From assembly GCA_003599865.1 (NCBI GenBank), contig QZKS01000031.1, positions 1 through 64,000 on the forward strand: a stretch of DNA of 64,000 nucleotides. The letters are read 5' to 3'. Each line of letters starts with the position of its first letter. The stretch's first letter is position 1. Both the position numbers and the translations under genes were made by a program. The DNA comes from Desulfobacteraceae bacterium (GTDB lineage: Bacteria; Desulfobacterota; Desulfobacteria; Desulfobacterales; SURF-7). Below are positions 9,158-17,756 of this stretch, piece by piece. The notes below the pieces were generated by a model that saw only the letters and a program-made list of their open reading frames with translations, had not been told where the DNA came from and searched no databases.

Positions 9158-10084
9158 ATGAAAAGGGAAACCAAAGAAAAAATCGTCATTATCTGCGGGC
9201 CCACCGGAATCGGGAAGACCGCGACCGCCATTGAACTGGCTCGGGAATTTTCCGGTGAAATCATCAGTGCCGATTCCATGCAGGTTTACAGAGAAATGGA
9301 TATCGGAACCGCCAAACCGACCCGGTCTGAACAGGAATCGGTTCCCCATCATATGATCAATATCGTCAATCCGGATGAACCGTTTGACGCCGCTGTTTTT
9401 GCAACCATGGCGGATTCCGTGATCGCATCCCTTGTTCAACAGGGCCGTCTCCCCTTTGTTGTGGGAGGCACCGGTCTGTATATCAAGGCCCTGATCCACG
9501 GCCTGTCAAGGGCAAGGCCGGCTGACGCGGAAGTGCTGATCCGTTTGAAACAGGAGGCTCAGCGGTCCGGTTCGGAAGCCCTGCATCAGCGCCTTGCAAA
9601 ATGCGACCCGGAGGCGGCGAAGAAGATCCATCCCCATGATGCATTCCGCATCATCCGGGCGCTTGAGATATTTGAAGAAACCGGAAAGCCCATTACCAGC
9701 TTCCATGAAAAGCATCAATTTTCAGACACGAAATATCATACCCTGAAAATATGCCTGTCCGCTGAACGGGAAGAACTATACAGCCGCATCAACCAGCGGG
9801 TGGACATCATGCTGGAGCAGGGCCTTCTTGCGGAAGTTGAAAAACTTCTCCGCAAGGGATACACCGCAGACCTGAAATCCATGCAATCTCTCGGATACCG
9901 GCATATGACCGAATACCTGTCCGGGGAAACCCCATGGGAAGAAACCGTCCATAACATGAAACAGGACACCAGAAGATACGCCAAACGCCAGCTTACCTGG
10001 TTCAATGCGGATCCGGAAATCAAATGGTTTACCAAAGATCAGATTGATGACATCCGGGGAGAAATTAGGTCTTTTCTTGCATGA
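9158..10084 (+). CDS. miaA: tRNA dimethylallyltransferase
   Basis: MiaA adds a dimethylallyl group to A37 of tRNAs that read codons starting with U. The 308-residue protein has the P-loop GPTGIGKT (residues 11-18), the family signature ISADSMQVYREMDIGTAKP just after it, a VVGGTGLY segment and the RRYAKRQLTWF motif near the end. Its length is typical. It starts 12 bases after the FAD/Fe-S gene and probably shares its transcript, although no strong ribosome site is visible. Confidence 0.97.
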   Translation: MKRETKEKIVIICGPTGIGKTATAIELAREFSGEIISADSMQVYREMDIGTAKPTRSEQESVPHHMINIVNPDEPFDAAVFATMADSVIASLVQQGRLPFVVGGTGLYIKALIHGLSRARPADAEVLIRLKQEAQRSGSEALHQRLAKCDPEAAKKIHPHDAFRIIRALEIFEETGKPITSFHEKHQFSDTKYHTLKICLSAEREELYSRINQRVDIMLEQGLLAEVEKLLRKGYTADLKSMQSLGYRHMTEYLSGETPWEETVHNMKQDTRRYAKRQLTWFNADPEIKWFTKDQIDDIRGEIRSFLA

Positions 10085-10522
10085 GTTAATGAGGTTTTGA
10101 AAATGCTTAAGGCGGCGTTGAAGGCGTAATAAACGACCTGATTTATGAGAACTGAAAACATATGCCTCCAAATACAATATTTCAACGATGAATCTCAACT
10201 TTTCGGAATTTTAGTATTGAGAGATATTCGATTTACCGATCTCAGGGATTATACTTCAGGAAATTCCAGATCTATTATTTCAATTGTTGAATTCCAGCAT
10301 CGCCTGAGCTGATTTTTTCCTTTCAGTATCGGAAAGATTTTTTATGATCCTGCATTCTTTGCTTAGAATGCTCTTTTTGATGCAAAAAATATAACTTTAA
10401 GACCAAATATCGCTTCCATTTTAATCCTAAACCCTTGTCAGTTGGGCATTAAGCTTGGTCGCAAGCAACTCTTTCAGTGTATATTACGTAGTAGAAAAAC
10501 GCCATCATGACCAGTTATTATT
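10085..10522. other. Intergenic region holding left copy of a 108-bp direct repeat
   Basis: Apart from the repeat at 10183-10290, nothing coding is supported. The DNA is markedly more AT-rich than the miaA side, marking the start of an accessory patch that runs to about 13.3 kb. Confidence 0.5.
10183..10290 (+). repeat. 108-bp direct repeat, left copy
   Basis: This copy aligns over its full 108 bases without gaps to 12058-12165. The first 39 bases are identical and differences concentrate in the middle. The pair brackets the lipoprotein gene and an HTH remnant. Confidence 0.85.
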
Positions 10523-11587
10523 TTAACAATCTGGTTTATTGTCTGATACAGTCTTCTCACAGAAAAGATAGCTTGGGCCAAATCCACCAGCATCATGAAT
10601 CTGAAATTTCAGATCTTCCGCTTGACTTGTACACAAGTCATTATTATTAGAGATTTGGAACTGGTAATGAGCAACATTAGCAGGTACAATAAGATTACCT
10701 ACTGAATTGAGCCCCTCTAAACCAAGTTCTGTCAGAGAAGAATTGGATGAGATAATTAGACTTCGACCAATTGTAGAAAGATTTTTTAAACAGGCAAGAC
10801 TGATCAATGCACTATTGTCAGTTATGTTCAGGCTACCTTCTTTAATGGAAGCAAGACTCTCTAAACCTTCGAGGGTAGTCAGAGAATCATTCTCGGAAAT
10901 AGTCAAGCTACCATCTATTGAACTAATGTTTTTTAACGATTCTATGCTGGTCAGGACTCCGTTTCCTGAAAGGCTTAGATAGCGTATCTTTGTAAGTCCT
11001 TCTAATCCGTCAAGACTTGTTAAAGAATAATTATTTTGAATTGTAAAAAAGGATTGCACGGAATGAAGATTTTCCAAACCCGTAAAGTTAACCAAAGAAT
11101 CATTTAACCCTATGTATAGCTCATTTATGCTGGAAAGACTTTCGAGTCCCGCAAAATTTTCTATAAGTTTGTTGCTTTGAATAAAGACTTGATTAGCAAC
11201 AGATCTTAAATTCCTCAAGCTCTCAAGACTGGTCAGATTATCATTGCGTTGAATGTATAAATCTTTACCCACAGTAGTAAGATTGTCTAAACCTTTTAAG
11301 CTTGTCAAATTGGTATCTGAAATCCAAAGGCTGCCTCTAATGGTTTCAAGGCTTTCTAAGGCGTTAAGATTGTTCAAATTGGATGATTCTATAACTAAAT
11401 CTCCATAAACTGTATTAACACCAATTAAAGCATCCAAGTCTATTGCATCATGAACTCTATAAGTGCTATTTTCAGTGTTGCTGTCACCACTACCACCACA
11501 ACCAAATAATACAAAAGCAGCAAGTGTTATAATCAATATAAGTTTATAAATATTCCAGCCTGTTTTCAAATTCATTAAATCTTTCAT
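10523..11587 (-). CDS. Leucine-rich receptor-L-like lipoprotein
   Basis: The 354-residue protein has a hydrophobic signal segment (about 15-29) ending in the lipobox LFGC, so it is probably anchored to a membrane by a lipid on Cys30. The rest is a run of about ten irregular leucine-rich repeats of 22-24 residues with the pattern SLxGLxxLxxIxGxLxI, as in receptor-L or BspA-like surface proteins. Such folds usually mediate binding; the ligand is unknown. The gene is far more AT-rich than its neighbours, lacks a strong ribosome site and sits between 108-bp direct repeats, all suggesting horizontal acquisition. An internal start four codons downstream is possible. Confidence 0.8.
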   Translation of the reverse strand: MKDLMNLKTGWNIYKLILIITLAAFVLFGCGGSGDSNTENSTYRVHDAIDLDALIGVNTVYGDLVIESSNLNNLNALESLETIRGSLWISDTNLTSLKGLDNLTTVGKDLYIQRNDNLTSLESLRNLRSVANQVFIQSNKLIENFAGLESLSSINELYIGLNDSLVNFTGLENLHSVQSFFTIQNNYSLTSLDGLEGLTKIRYLSLSGNGVLTSIESLKNISSIDGSLTISENDSLTTLEGLESLASIKEGSLNITDNSALISLACLKNLSTIGRSLIISSNSSLTELGLEGLNSVGNLIVPANVAHYQFQISNNNDLCTSQAEDLKFQIHDAGGFGPSYLFCEKTVSDNKPDC

Positions 11588-11794
11588 TCAGCAACCCATA
11601 TATCCTGTGTTAAACCAATTTATTATCAATTTGTTATAAGAGAAAAATCAGTCCTGTGTTTATCAGATAATCAATGATAGGGCAAGTTTGAATCATAGGT
11701 ATGTGGGGGCATACCCCATAAGGGGGCATAGGGCGTCTGCAAGAAATAGAGTTTGTTATTATATCGTGTTGAACACGGATGGTTTTGAAATATC

Positions 11795-11971
11795 TTATTC
11801 ATCTATGTAACCCTGATACAACCTGTGAACAGTTTGTGCATGCTATTTCCCCCGACCTCTAAATGTTGAAATATTATTCTTCTCAAGGTACTCCGCTATT
11901 TCCTCGTAGGTCATACTATCTTTTCGCATTTTTAAAATTACCGCAAATGCATTAATTTTATTATAGATAGA
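11795..11971 (-). pseudogene. HTH-protein fragment interrupted by an amber codon
   Basis: Read on the minus strand, the frame gives MTYEEIAEYLEKNNISTFRG, RGK, a TAG stop, then HAQTVHRLYQG and a few more residues. This matches the common short helix-turn-helix of the form EIAxYLNxxGIPTxxGxGKWHAQTVxRL, with the expected Trp codon changed to TAG. The frame stays open upstream to about position 12010 without a convincing start. It looks like a dead recombinase-like or DNA-binding gene. Confidence 0.6.
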
Positions 11972-12057
11972 ATAATTTAACACAGACTTTTCTGTAAAAA
12001 AGGGAAATCATTTTGGGAAATCTGTTCCCTGAATTTGCATACTGAAAAATTCGTTCA

Positions 12058-12165
12058 CAACGATGAATCTCAACTTTTCGGAATTTTAGTATTGAGGGAT
12101 ATTCGATTTGCCGATCTCAGAGGTTTGTTTTTAAAAAATTCCAGATCTATTATTTCAATCGCTGA
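12058..12165 (+). repeat. 108-bp direct repeat, right copy
   Basis: Second copy of the repeat at 10183-10290, in the same orientation. A short GC-rich block with a GGCCGC/GCGGCC hairpin (12181-12201) follows directly, unlike the AT-rich surroundings. Confidence 0.85.
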
Positions 12166-12225
12166 ACGGCGCGCCTCACAGGCCGCGATGTACGAGCGGC
12201 CCCCGTGCAGGCGCAGGTTCGAAGA

Positions 12226-12516
12226 TCACGAAAGTCTATTTCTAGTCCATGCGGGACTCCTGCGACAATCCAAAACGGCAAAGACCCGGATTATCTTACT
12301 ATGTAAACGGTAATAGATGGCGAAAGGAAACCTTTTGGAAAGTAAGCGGTGATATCCAAAATGGAGGGCGTGAATACCGGCATAAACACGGAGCGATTCT
12401 ATGTCTGAAAAGAGAGAATCGAGAAAATAATCACCGAGACCTCTCGACTGATCTTCATAGAATTTGAAACCGTCGATTAAATCTTCCTCGGCAGAATCAA
12501 GGATCTCAATTTTCAT
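12226..12516 (-). CDS. RelE/ParE-family toxin
   Basis: The 96-residue protein matches the ParE/RelE toxin fold: an N-terminal DSAEEDLIDGFKFYE helix, a long helix with the family's SLFSDIESL segment, and the C-terminal strands FPFAIYYRL and KIIRVFAVLDCRR. ParE toxins act on gyrase and RelE toxins cleave mRNA on ribosomes; the sequence alone does not decide between them. It overlaps the antitoxin gene by four bases (ATGA), the usual antitoxin-first arrangement. The C-terminus ends in PAWTRNRLS and appears intact. Confidence 0.85.
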   Translation of the reverse strand: MKIEILDSAEEDLIDGFKFYEDQSRGLGDYFLDSLFSDIESLRVYAGIHALHFGYHRLLSKRFPFAIYYRLHSKIIRVFAVLDCRRSPAWTRNRLS

Positions 12517-12731
12517 TTGATCTTGTTCCTGATTCTTTCCTTAGCACGATCAAATGCTGTAAATTTTGAATTCCCTTCGTTTATCTCCCTTTCTCTATCC
12601 TGTAAAACTTCCCGGTGCCATTCCGGCGATGAAATGGATTCAGGATTTCGGCAAAGATCATCCCATAGTTTCTCCATCACCGCTATTTTATCCAGACTTG
12701 TCATTTTATCTAAAGGTAATGAAATATCCAT
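12513..12731 (-). CDS. Addiction-module antitoxin (TIGR02574-like)
   Basis: The 72-residue acidic and basic protein has the family pattern of putative addiction-module components: an N-terminal DKMTSLDKIAVMEKLWDDL helix, then SPEWHREVLQDRE and a basic tail. These antitoxins bind and neutralise the ParE/RelE toxin encoded next, and normally repress their own promoter. A GGAGGT-like ribosome site lies just upstream of the ATG. It is the first gene of a two-gene minus-strand operon. Confidence 0.85.
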   Translation of the reverse strand: MDISLPLDKMTSLDKIAVMEKLWDDLCRNPESISSPEWHREVLQDREREINEGNSKFTAFDRAKERIRNKIK

Positions 12732-13310
12732 ATCAACCTCCTGTAAAGGTAAATACCCTACATTTAGGATAATCGATTCTTAACCCTTTCGCAATAAAGA
12801 ACTTCCAGAGTCTTCGAACATTATTATACAGAAACTTTCGATTACACGCCATTTTCTCAACTATTCGTATATTATTAAATATGACGAAACATTCAACACT
12901 TTTTCACTCTCATAATAATAGATATTTATAAAAATATCATAAATTTAACATCGTTAAAAGACTCGTTTACATGCCAAATATACTGCTTTAAGAGAAAACT
13001 CATAAATTTTAAATCAGAATTATCAACCCTTGATTTTATTAGAATATTTTCCAAAATCTTCAAACCATGGGGCAAAAAGAAGTCGCATATTTTTTTGATT
13101 TGAATATCAAATGTTTACCGGACGTTTTGTGATATGATATTCCTCTGTCGTGCGTTTTCAGAGACCAGGAACATTTGGTATTCTTCCAGATTTAACGAAA
13201 CCTGTTTTTAGGAAAATTTGGCTATTGATTCGAAAAAGAAATATCAACTGCAACCGTAACCAAAAAGTTCCATATTGGTGTTTTATCAGACCGTGCCTGA
13301 GGGATTGTAT
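12732..13310. other. AT-rich intergenic region
   Basis: About 580 bases of strongly AT-rich DNA lie between the toxin-antitoxin operon and the prpE terminator. I see no supported gene. It presumably holds the antitoxin promoter but no box pair stands out. Confidence 0.4.
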
Positions 13311-13356
13311 TTTTTCATGCGGGTGCTTCCGTTTGCAGAAGCACCCGCATGAAAAA
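13311..13356 (-). terminator. Perfect 19-bp hairpin terminator after prpE
   Basis: Bases 13311-13329 and 13338-13356 are exact reverse complements with an 8-base loop; the stem core is GCGGGTGCTTC, flanked by T and A runs. It lies 27 bases past the end of prpE and works in either direction. Confidence 0.9.
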
Positions 13357-13382
13357 GGTGTTTTCAAATAACGATCAAGTGA

Positions 13383-15290
13383 TCAATTTTTCCTGGCACC
13401 GGCGTAGCCGATATTCTTCAAGGCGGCTTCCATTTCTTCGAGGGTGGTCGGATCATCGATTGTGGCCGGCACCTTGTATTCCTTGTTGTCGGCGATTTTC
13501 TGGATCGTTCCCCGCAGGATCTTGCCCGAGCGGGTCTTGGGCAGACGTTTGACCACCGTTGCGGTTTTGAAGGCTGCCACCGGCCCGATCCGATCGCGTA
13601 TCATCCGGACTACTTCCTTGACGATCTCTTCATCTGCTTTGGTCACACCGGCCTTGAGCACCATAAAGCCTACCGGAACCTGCCCCTTGAGATCATCATC
13701 CACCCCCAGAACCGCGCACTCGGCCACATCCGGATGGTCTGAGATCACTTCCTCCATGGCCCCTGTGGAAAGCCGATGGCCTGCCACATTGATGATGTCG
13801 TCCGTCCGGCTCATGACAAAGGCATATCCGTCTTCATCAATAAAGCCTGCATCCGCAGTTTTGTAATAGCCGGGAAACTCTCTCAGATAGGACTCCACAT
13901 ACCGGTCGTCATTCTGCCACAGGGTGGGCAATGCGCCGGGAGGAAGCGGCAGTTTCACGACCAGGGCGCCGATTTGTCCGGCTGCCATCTGTTTGTTATC
14001 GGCATCCACGACCTGCAGATTCCATCCCGGCGCCGGCTTGGTGGGCGATCCCTCTTTGACCGGAAAGGAATGAAGCCCCAGGCAGTTGGCACAGATAGCC
14101 CAGCCGGTTTCGGTCTGCCACCAGTGATCCACTACCGGCACTTTCAGGGCATCCTCGGCCCAGTGCAGTGTATTGGGATCTGTCCGCTCGCCTGCCAGAA
14201 ACAACGCTTTGAACGGAGACAGATCATATTTCTTCATCAATTCCGCCTTTGGATCTTCCCGCTTGATTGCCCGGAAGGCCGTGGGAGCTGTGAACATGAT
14301 TTTGACCTTGTGCTCGGAAATCACCCGCCAGAACACACCGGCATCCGGTGTTCCCACCGGCTTGCCCTCAAACAGGATGGTCGTACAGCCTTTGAACAGC
14401 GGCGCATAGACGATATAGCTGTGACCCACAACCCAGCCCACATCCGATGCCGCCCAGAATACATCGCCGGTGTCCGCGTCATAGATATTCTTCATGGTCC
14501 ACTTCAATGCCACCACATGCCCGCCATTGTCCCTGACCACTCCTTTGGGCTGACCCGTGGTTCCCGAGGTATACAGGATATACAGAGGATCCGTTGCCGC
14601 AACCGGCACACAATCTGCCGGAGATGCGGCTGCCATGGCCTCGGCCCAGTCCACATCCCGACCGGCAATCATGGATGCCTTTTCCATGGATCGCTGGAAT
14701 ATAATGCATTTCCCCGGCTTGCTTGTGCTCATGTCAATGGCTGCATCCAGCAAGGGCTTATAGGCGATCACCTTCTTCACTTCAATGCCGCAGGACGCAG
14801 ACACGATCAACCTGGGCTTGGCGTCATTGATGCGCGTGGCCAGTTCCGGGGCAGCAAACCCGCCGAAAACCACCGAATGCACGGCACCGATTCGCGCACA
14901 GGCCAGCATGGCCATTGCCGCTTCAGGAATCATGGGCATATAGATCAGCACCCGATCCCCTTTTCCCACGCCCTGAGCCTTGAGCACTCCCGCGAATTTT
15001 GCCACCTCGTCACGAAGCTCCTTGTAGGTATATTTTCGGATGGTGTTTGTCACCGGGCTGTCGTAAATCAGGGCAAGCTGCTCACCCCGCCCTTCGTCAA
15101 TATGACAGTCCAATGCATTGTAACAGGTATTGATCCGGCCGCCGGTGAACCAGCGGTAAAAAGGCTTTTTTGACGAATCCAGCACCTTGTCCCAGCGCTT
15201 GTACCAGTGGCAGTCCTCTGCCGCCTTGCCCCAGAATCCGTCAGGATCATTGATCGACTGTTCAAATGCCGCTTCGTAGGGATTGGTCAT
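13383..15290 (-). CDS. prpE: Propionyl-CoA synthetase (AMP-forming)
   Basis: The enzyme activates propionate, or acetate less efficiently, to the CoA thioester with ATP giving AMP and pyrophosphate. The 635-residue protein has the ANL-family P-loop YTSGTTGQPKGV, the GWVVGHSYIVYAPL segment and the acetylatable lysine region KTRSGKILRG near the end. Its N-terminus (FWGKAA, PFYRWF, NTCYNALD) resembles PrpE more than Acs. AGGAGG lies directly before the ATG. The single gene is followed by a strong hairpin. In a sulfate-reducing type anaerobe it would feed propionate into the methylmalonyl-CoA route, but this is inference. Confidence 0.88.
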   Translation of the reverse strand: MTNPYEAAFEQSINDPDGFWGKAAEDCHWYKRWDKVLDSSKKPFYRWFTGGRINTCYNALDCHIDEGRGEQLALIYDSPVTNTIRKYTYKELRDEVAKFAGVLKAQGVGKGDRVLIYMPMIPEAAMAMLACARIGAVHSVVFGGFAAPELATRINDAKPRLIVSASCGIEVKKVIAYKPLLDAAIDMSTSKPGKCIIFQRSMEKASMIAGRDVDWAEAMAAASPADCVPVAATDPLYILYTSGTTGQPKGVVRDNGGHVVALKWTMKNIYDADTGDVFWAASDVGWVVGHSYIVYAPLFKGCTTILFEGKPVGTPDAGVFWRVISEHKVKIMFTAPTAFRAIKREDPKAELMKKYDLSPFKALFLAGERTDPNTLHWAEDALKVPVVDHWWQTETGWAICANCLGLHSFPVKEGSPTKPAPGWNLQVVDADNKQMAAGQIGALVVKLPLPPGALPTLWQNDDRYVESYLREFPGYYKTADAGFIDEDGYAFVMSRTDDIINVAGHRLSTGAMEEVISDHPDVAECAVLGVDDDLKGQVPVGFMVLKAGVTKADEEIVKEVVRMIRDRIGPVAAFKTATVVKRLPKTRSGKILRGTIQKIADNKEYKVPATIDDPTTLEEMEAALKNIGYAGARKN

Positions 15291-15356
15291 ATGGCCTCCT
15301 TTTTTTATCCTTGTTTAAAAAACCGGAAGTAAAAACTTCATTGTGCCATGGTTCTA

Positions 15357-17513
15357 TCAAAAGTTCTCTTTTGGCTGATCTGTTTCGGCACCAATCGTTT
15401 TATATTTTCCGGTCATCCAGTTTTTAAGATCGGAACAATACCATTTTGAAAAACGCCGGTCGGATGGTCCGCCCGCCATATTGGTATGGATTACATCGGC
15501 GGACAGATCGGTCACCATCCGGAAGGATGGTGCAAAGGTGGTCAGACGCCCGGCACTTTCAAAAATCTGTCCCTGATGCGGTGTGGCTAGACTTCCGATA
15601 ATGGTCACCGGACCTCGGTCAAAACCCAGAAACCTGGGAAGTTTTCCGTCAAAAACAATATTCTTCAATATGACCTTCCGGCCATTTCCCCATTTTTGCG
15701 GAGGGGATTGCAGAGCCTTTTCCGCAGCCTGACGAAAAAGTTCCTCACGCGACCTTCCCCCAAACCAGGAAGAGGTTTCCGACAGCAGAATCCGATCGAA
15801 ATTGATGTAGAAATCATTGAAAATACCGGTGTGCCGGTCCATGTAATCCACCACATCCGCTCCAAAACCGTGATCCCCGAAAACATCCCGATACAGTTGC
15901 CTGTAGAACCGGTCAAACAGAAACGCCCCTTCGGAATCAGCGGAATATTCAAGATTCCAGTTTTTCAAGATGGCGGCATGCTTCGAATCCGGCAGCAAGG
16001 GGGAAAGAATCGCCATAAACAATTCCGCCTGTGTGGAATAGACATCATAATGCAGCTGATACATATACTCACAGTCGATCTTATTGTTTTTCGCCAGCAG
16101 ACCTTCAATCCGGTCGGAACGGTATGGACCCATGCCCACATTGATCGGATCGACCTTTCCCAGCGCATTCAGGTTCTGGTTGGTGGTCACCAGATACCCG
16201 CATTCCGGATTATAGGATCTCGGCAGATCCTGATAGGTTTCAAATCCCTGCCAGTCATTCTTCTTCTCCCAGCCGGGCAGCGGAACAAATCCGCTGATCC
16301 CTTCCCGCCGCTTGGGCATCAGACCGGACATCTGGTAGCCGATATTTCCCTCCCGGTCCGCCAGGATAAAATTCCAGGATGTCTCAATGCGGCCGAGGAG
16401 ATCCATTCCCCGGGTTACGGATTTGACATCCACCATTTCAACAATGCTGTTCAGGGTCACCGCCCCTGAAAATGCCGGAGCCCATGCAGTAGCAATATAA
16501 TATCCTTCCTGATTCGGATCGCCCTCCAGTACGCCATGGTTGTTTTCATAAAAGGTAACGGTTGCCGGATCTTTTCGTTTTCGCTTGATGATTTCCGTTC
16601 TCCGGGAAAAATCAATCCATTGGTCCGGTTCACGGAAATATTTGCCGTCCCTGCATTGTTCAATCCAGGAATCGGTTCCGTCCATAAAAGTATAGGTCGC
16701 ACTCCACGCAAGATCCGGATTCCGGCCAACCAGCAGAGCGGGCGCGCCGGGCATGGTTCCGCCCATGGCATATGAATCCCCGATTGTTAATACCATTTCA
16801 TACCAGACATTGGGAAGCCTGTTGACCTCCAGGTGAGGATCATTTGCCAGAATCGGCTTTCCCGATGCCGTCCTCTTGCCGGAAACCGCCCAGTTGTTGG
16901 ATGCCATCATGACCGGAGCCGCAATATTCCAGAGAGCGGACGGAGGAACGAGCCGTTCCTGAAGCCTGATCTTTTTGACCAGATCAATATCCAGCCCGCC
17001 GAGGATATCCGGAAACAGCTCATTCAGGCGATCTTCATCCAGACCGGCCTGAACCAGTTCGATCAGGAACCGTTCCATCTCGCCCTGAGACTGGGCCAGG
17101 GTCAGATAACCGATCATCCGGGAGATCAGGATCGAATCTTCGATCTGCCAGGGTTCCGGCTTGTAACCGAACAACCTGCACTCCCAGGGGATCTTCTCCG
17201 AAAATGCCCGGTTTACGCCATTGCAATACGCTTCAACAATACCTTTTGCCTCCGGTGTCAATCGTTCCAGTTGCGCCAGGGTCCCCCCGGTCCAGTTCAT
17301 CCTCCGGAAAAACGTATCGATCGCCAGCATGCCATCACTCGAATCCAGGATTTCCGATACACGTCCCTGCCCCAGAATTCGCATCAGCAGAATCTGCATT
17401 CCCCGGTCTTTTCCGTGGGCATATCCCATCAGCTCGAAAACCGCTGTCTTGTTCCTTCCCTCAACATGGCAGATGCCGTTTTTGTCTCTCCAGATGGTAC
17501 CGGCTGCACTCAT
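15357..17513 (-). CDS. Penicillin-acylase-family (S45) Ntn hydrolase
   Basis: Peptidase family S45 enzymes cleave acyl-amide bonds, including N-acyl-homoserine lactones, and self-process into two chains around a catalytic Ser. The 718-residue protein has the family N-terminus (GYAHGKDRGMQILLMRILGQ), the predicted processing site before S205 in ASNNWAVSG, and PILANDPHLE immediately after. Family members are normally exported, yet no signal peptide is visible and AAGGAGG precedes this ATG, so the protein appears cytoplasmic. The substrate is unknown. prpE starts 66 bases downstream on the same strand and may be cotranscribed. Confidence 0.85.
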   Translation of the reverse strand: MSAAGTIWRDKNGICHVEGRNKTAVFELMGYAHGKDRGMQILLMRILGQGRVSEILDSSDGMLAIDTFFRRMNWTGGTLAQLERLTPEAKGIVEAYCNGVNRAFSEKIPWECRLFGYKPEPWQIEDSILISRMIGYLTLAQSQGEMERFLIELVQAGLDEDRLNELFPDILGGLDIDLVKKIRLQERLVPPSALWNIAAPVMMASNNWAVSGKRTASGKPILANDPHLEVNRLPNVWYEMVLTIGDSYAMGGTMPGAPALLVGRNPDLAWSATYTFMDGTDSWIEQCRDGKYFREPDQWIDFSRRTEIIKRKRKDPATVTFYENNHGVLEGDPNQEGYYIATAWAPAFSGAVTLNSIVEMVDVKSVTRGMDLLGRIETSWNFILADREGNIGYQMSGLMPKRREGISGFVPLPGWEKKNDWQGFETYQDLPRSYNPECGYLVTTNQNLNALGKVDPINVGMGPYRSDRIEGLLAKNNKIDCEYMYQLHYDVYSTQAELFMAILSPLLPDSKHAAILKNWNLEYSADSEGAFLFDRFYRQLYRDVFGDHGFGADVVDYMDRHTGIFNDFYINFDRILLSETSSWFGGRSREELFRQAAEKALQSPPQKWGNGRKVILKNIVFDGKLPRFLGFDRGPVTIIGSLATPHQGQIFESAGRLTTFAPSFRMVTDLSADVIHTNMAGGPSDRRFSKWYCSDLKNWMTGKYKTIGAETDQPKENF

Positions 17514-17756
17514 GCTTCCTCCTTAGGTTCCGGGGTTGTGATCGTTTTCGGAAATGCCGCGCCGACCTTCTTTCGCAGCCCAAAGATCTGATTTATAAAA
17601 TAATGAATACCTCAACCATAACACCGTCCATTTTCAATCCTCAAGAATTTTTCCAGGAAACTGATGATTTTTATCAAACGGTATGATACAATCAGCCTAC
17701 TCATCCGGGCAAAAATTCAAATCATGAATGCTATCCCCTCACGAAGGAATCATAAA

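Noticed and set aside
13776-15173. Plus-strand open frame of 465 codons opposite prpE
   Set aside because: The prpE frame has all family motifs, and the antisense translation shows no recognisable domain.
15330-15356. TGGCAC on the minus strand upstream of prpE as a sigma54 promoter
   Set aside because: There is no TTGC at the required distance; GG is not followed by GC after 10 bases.
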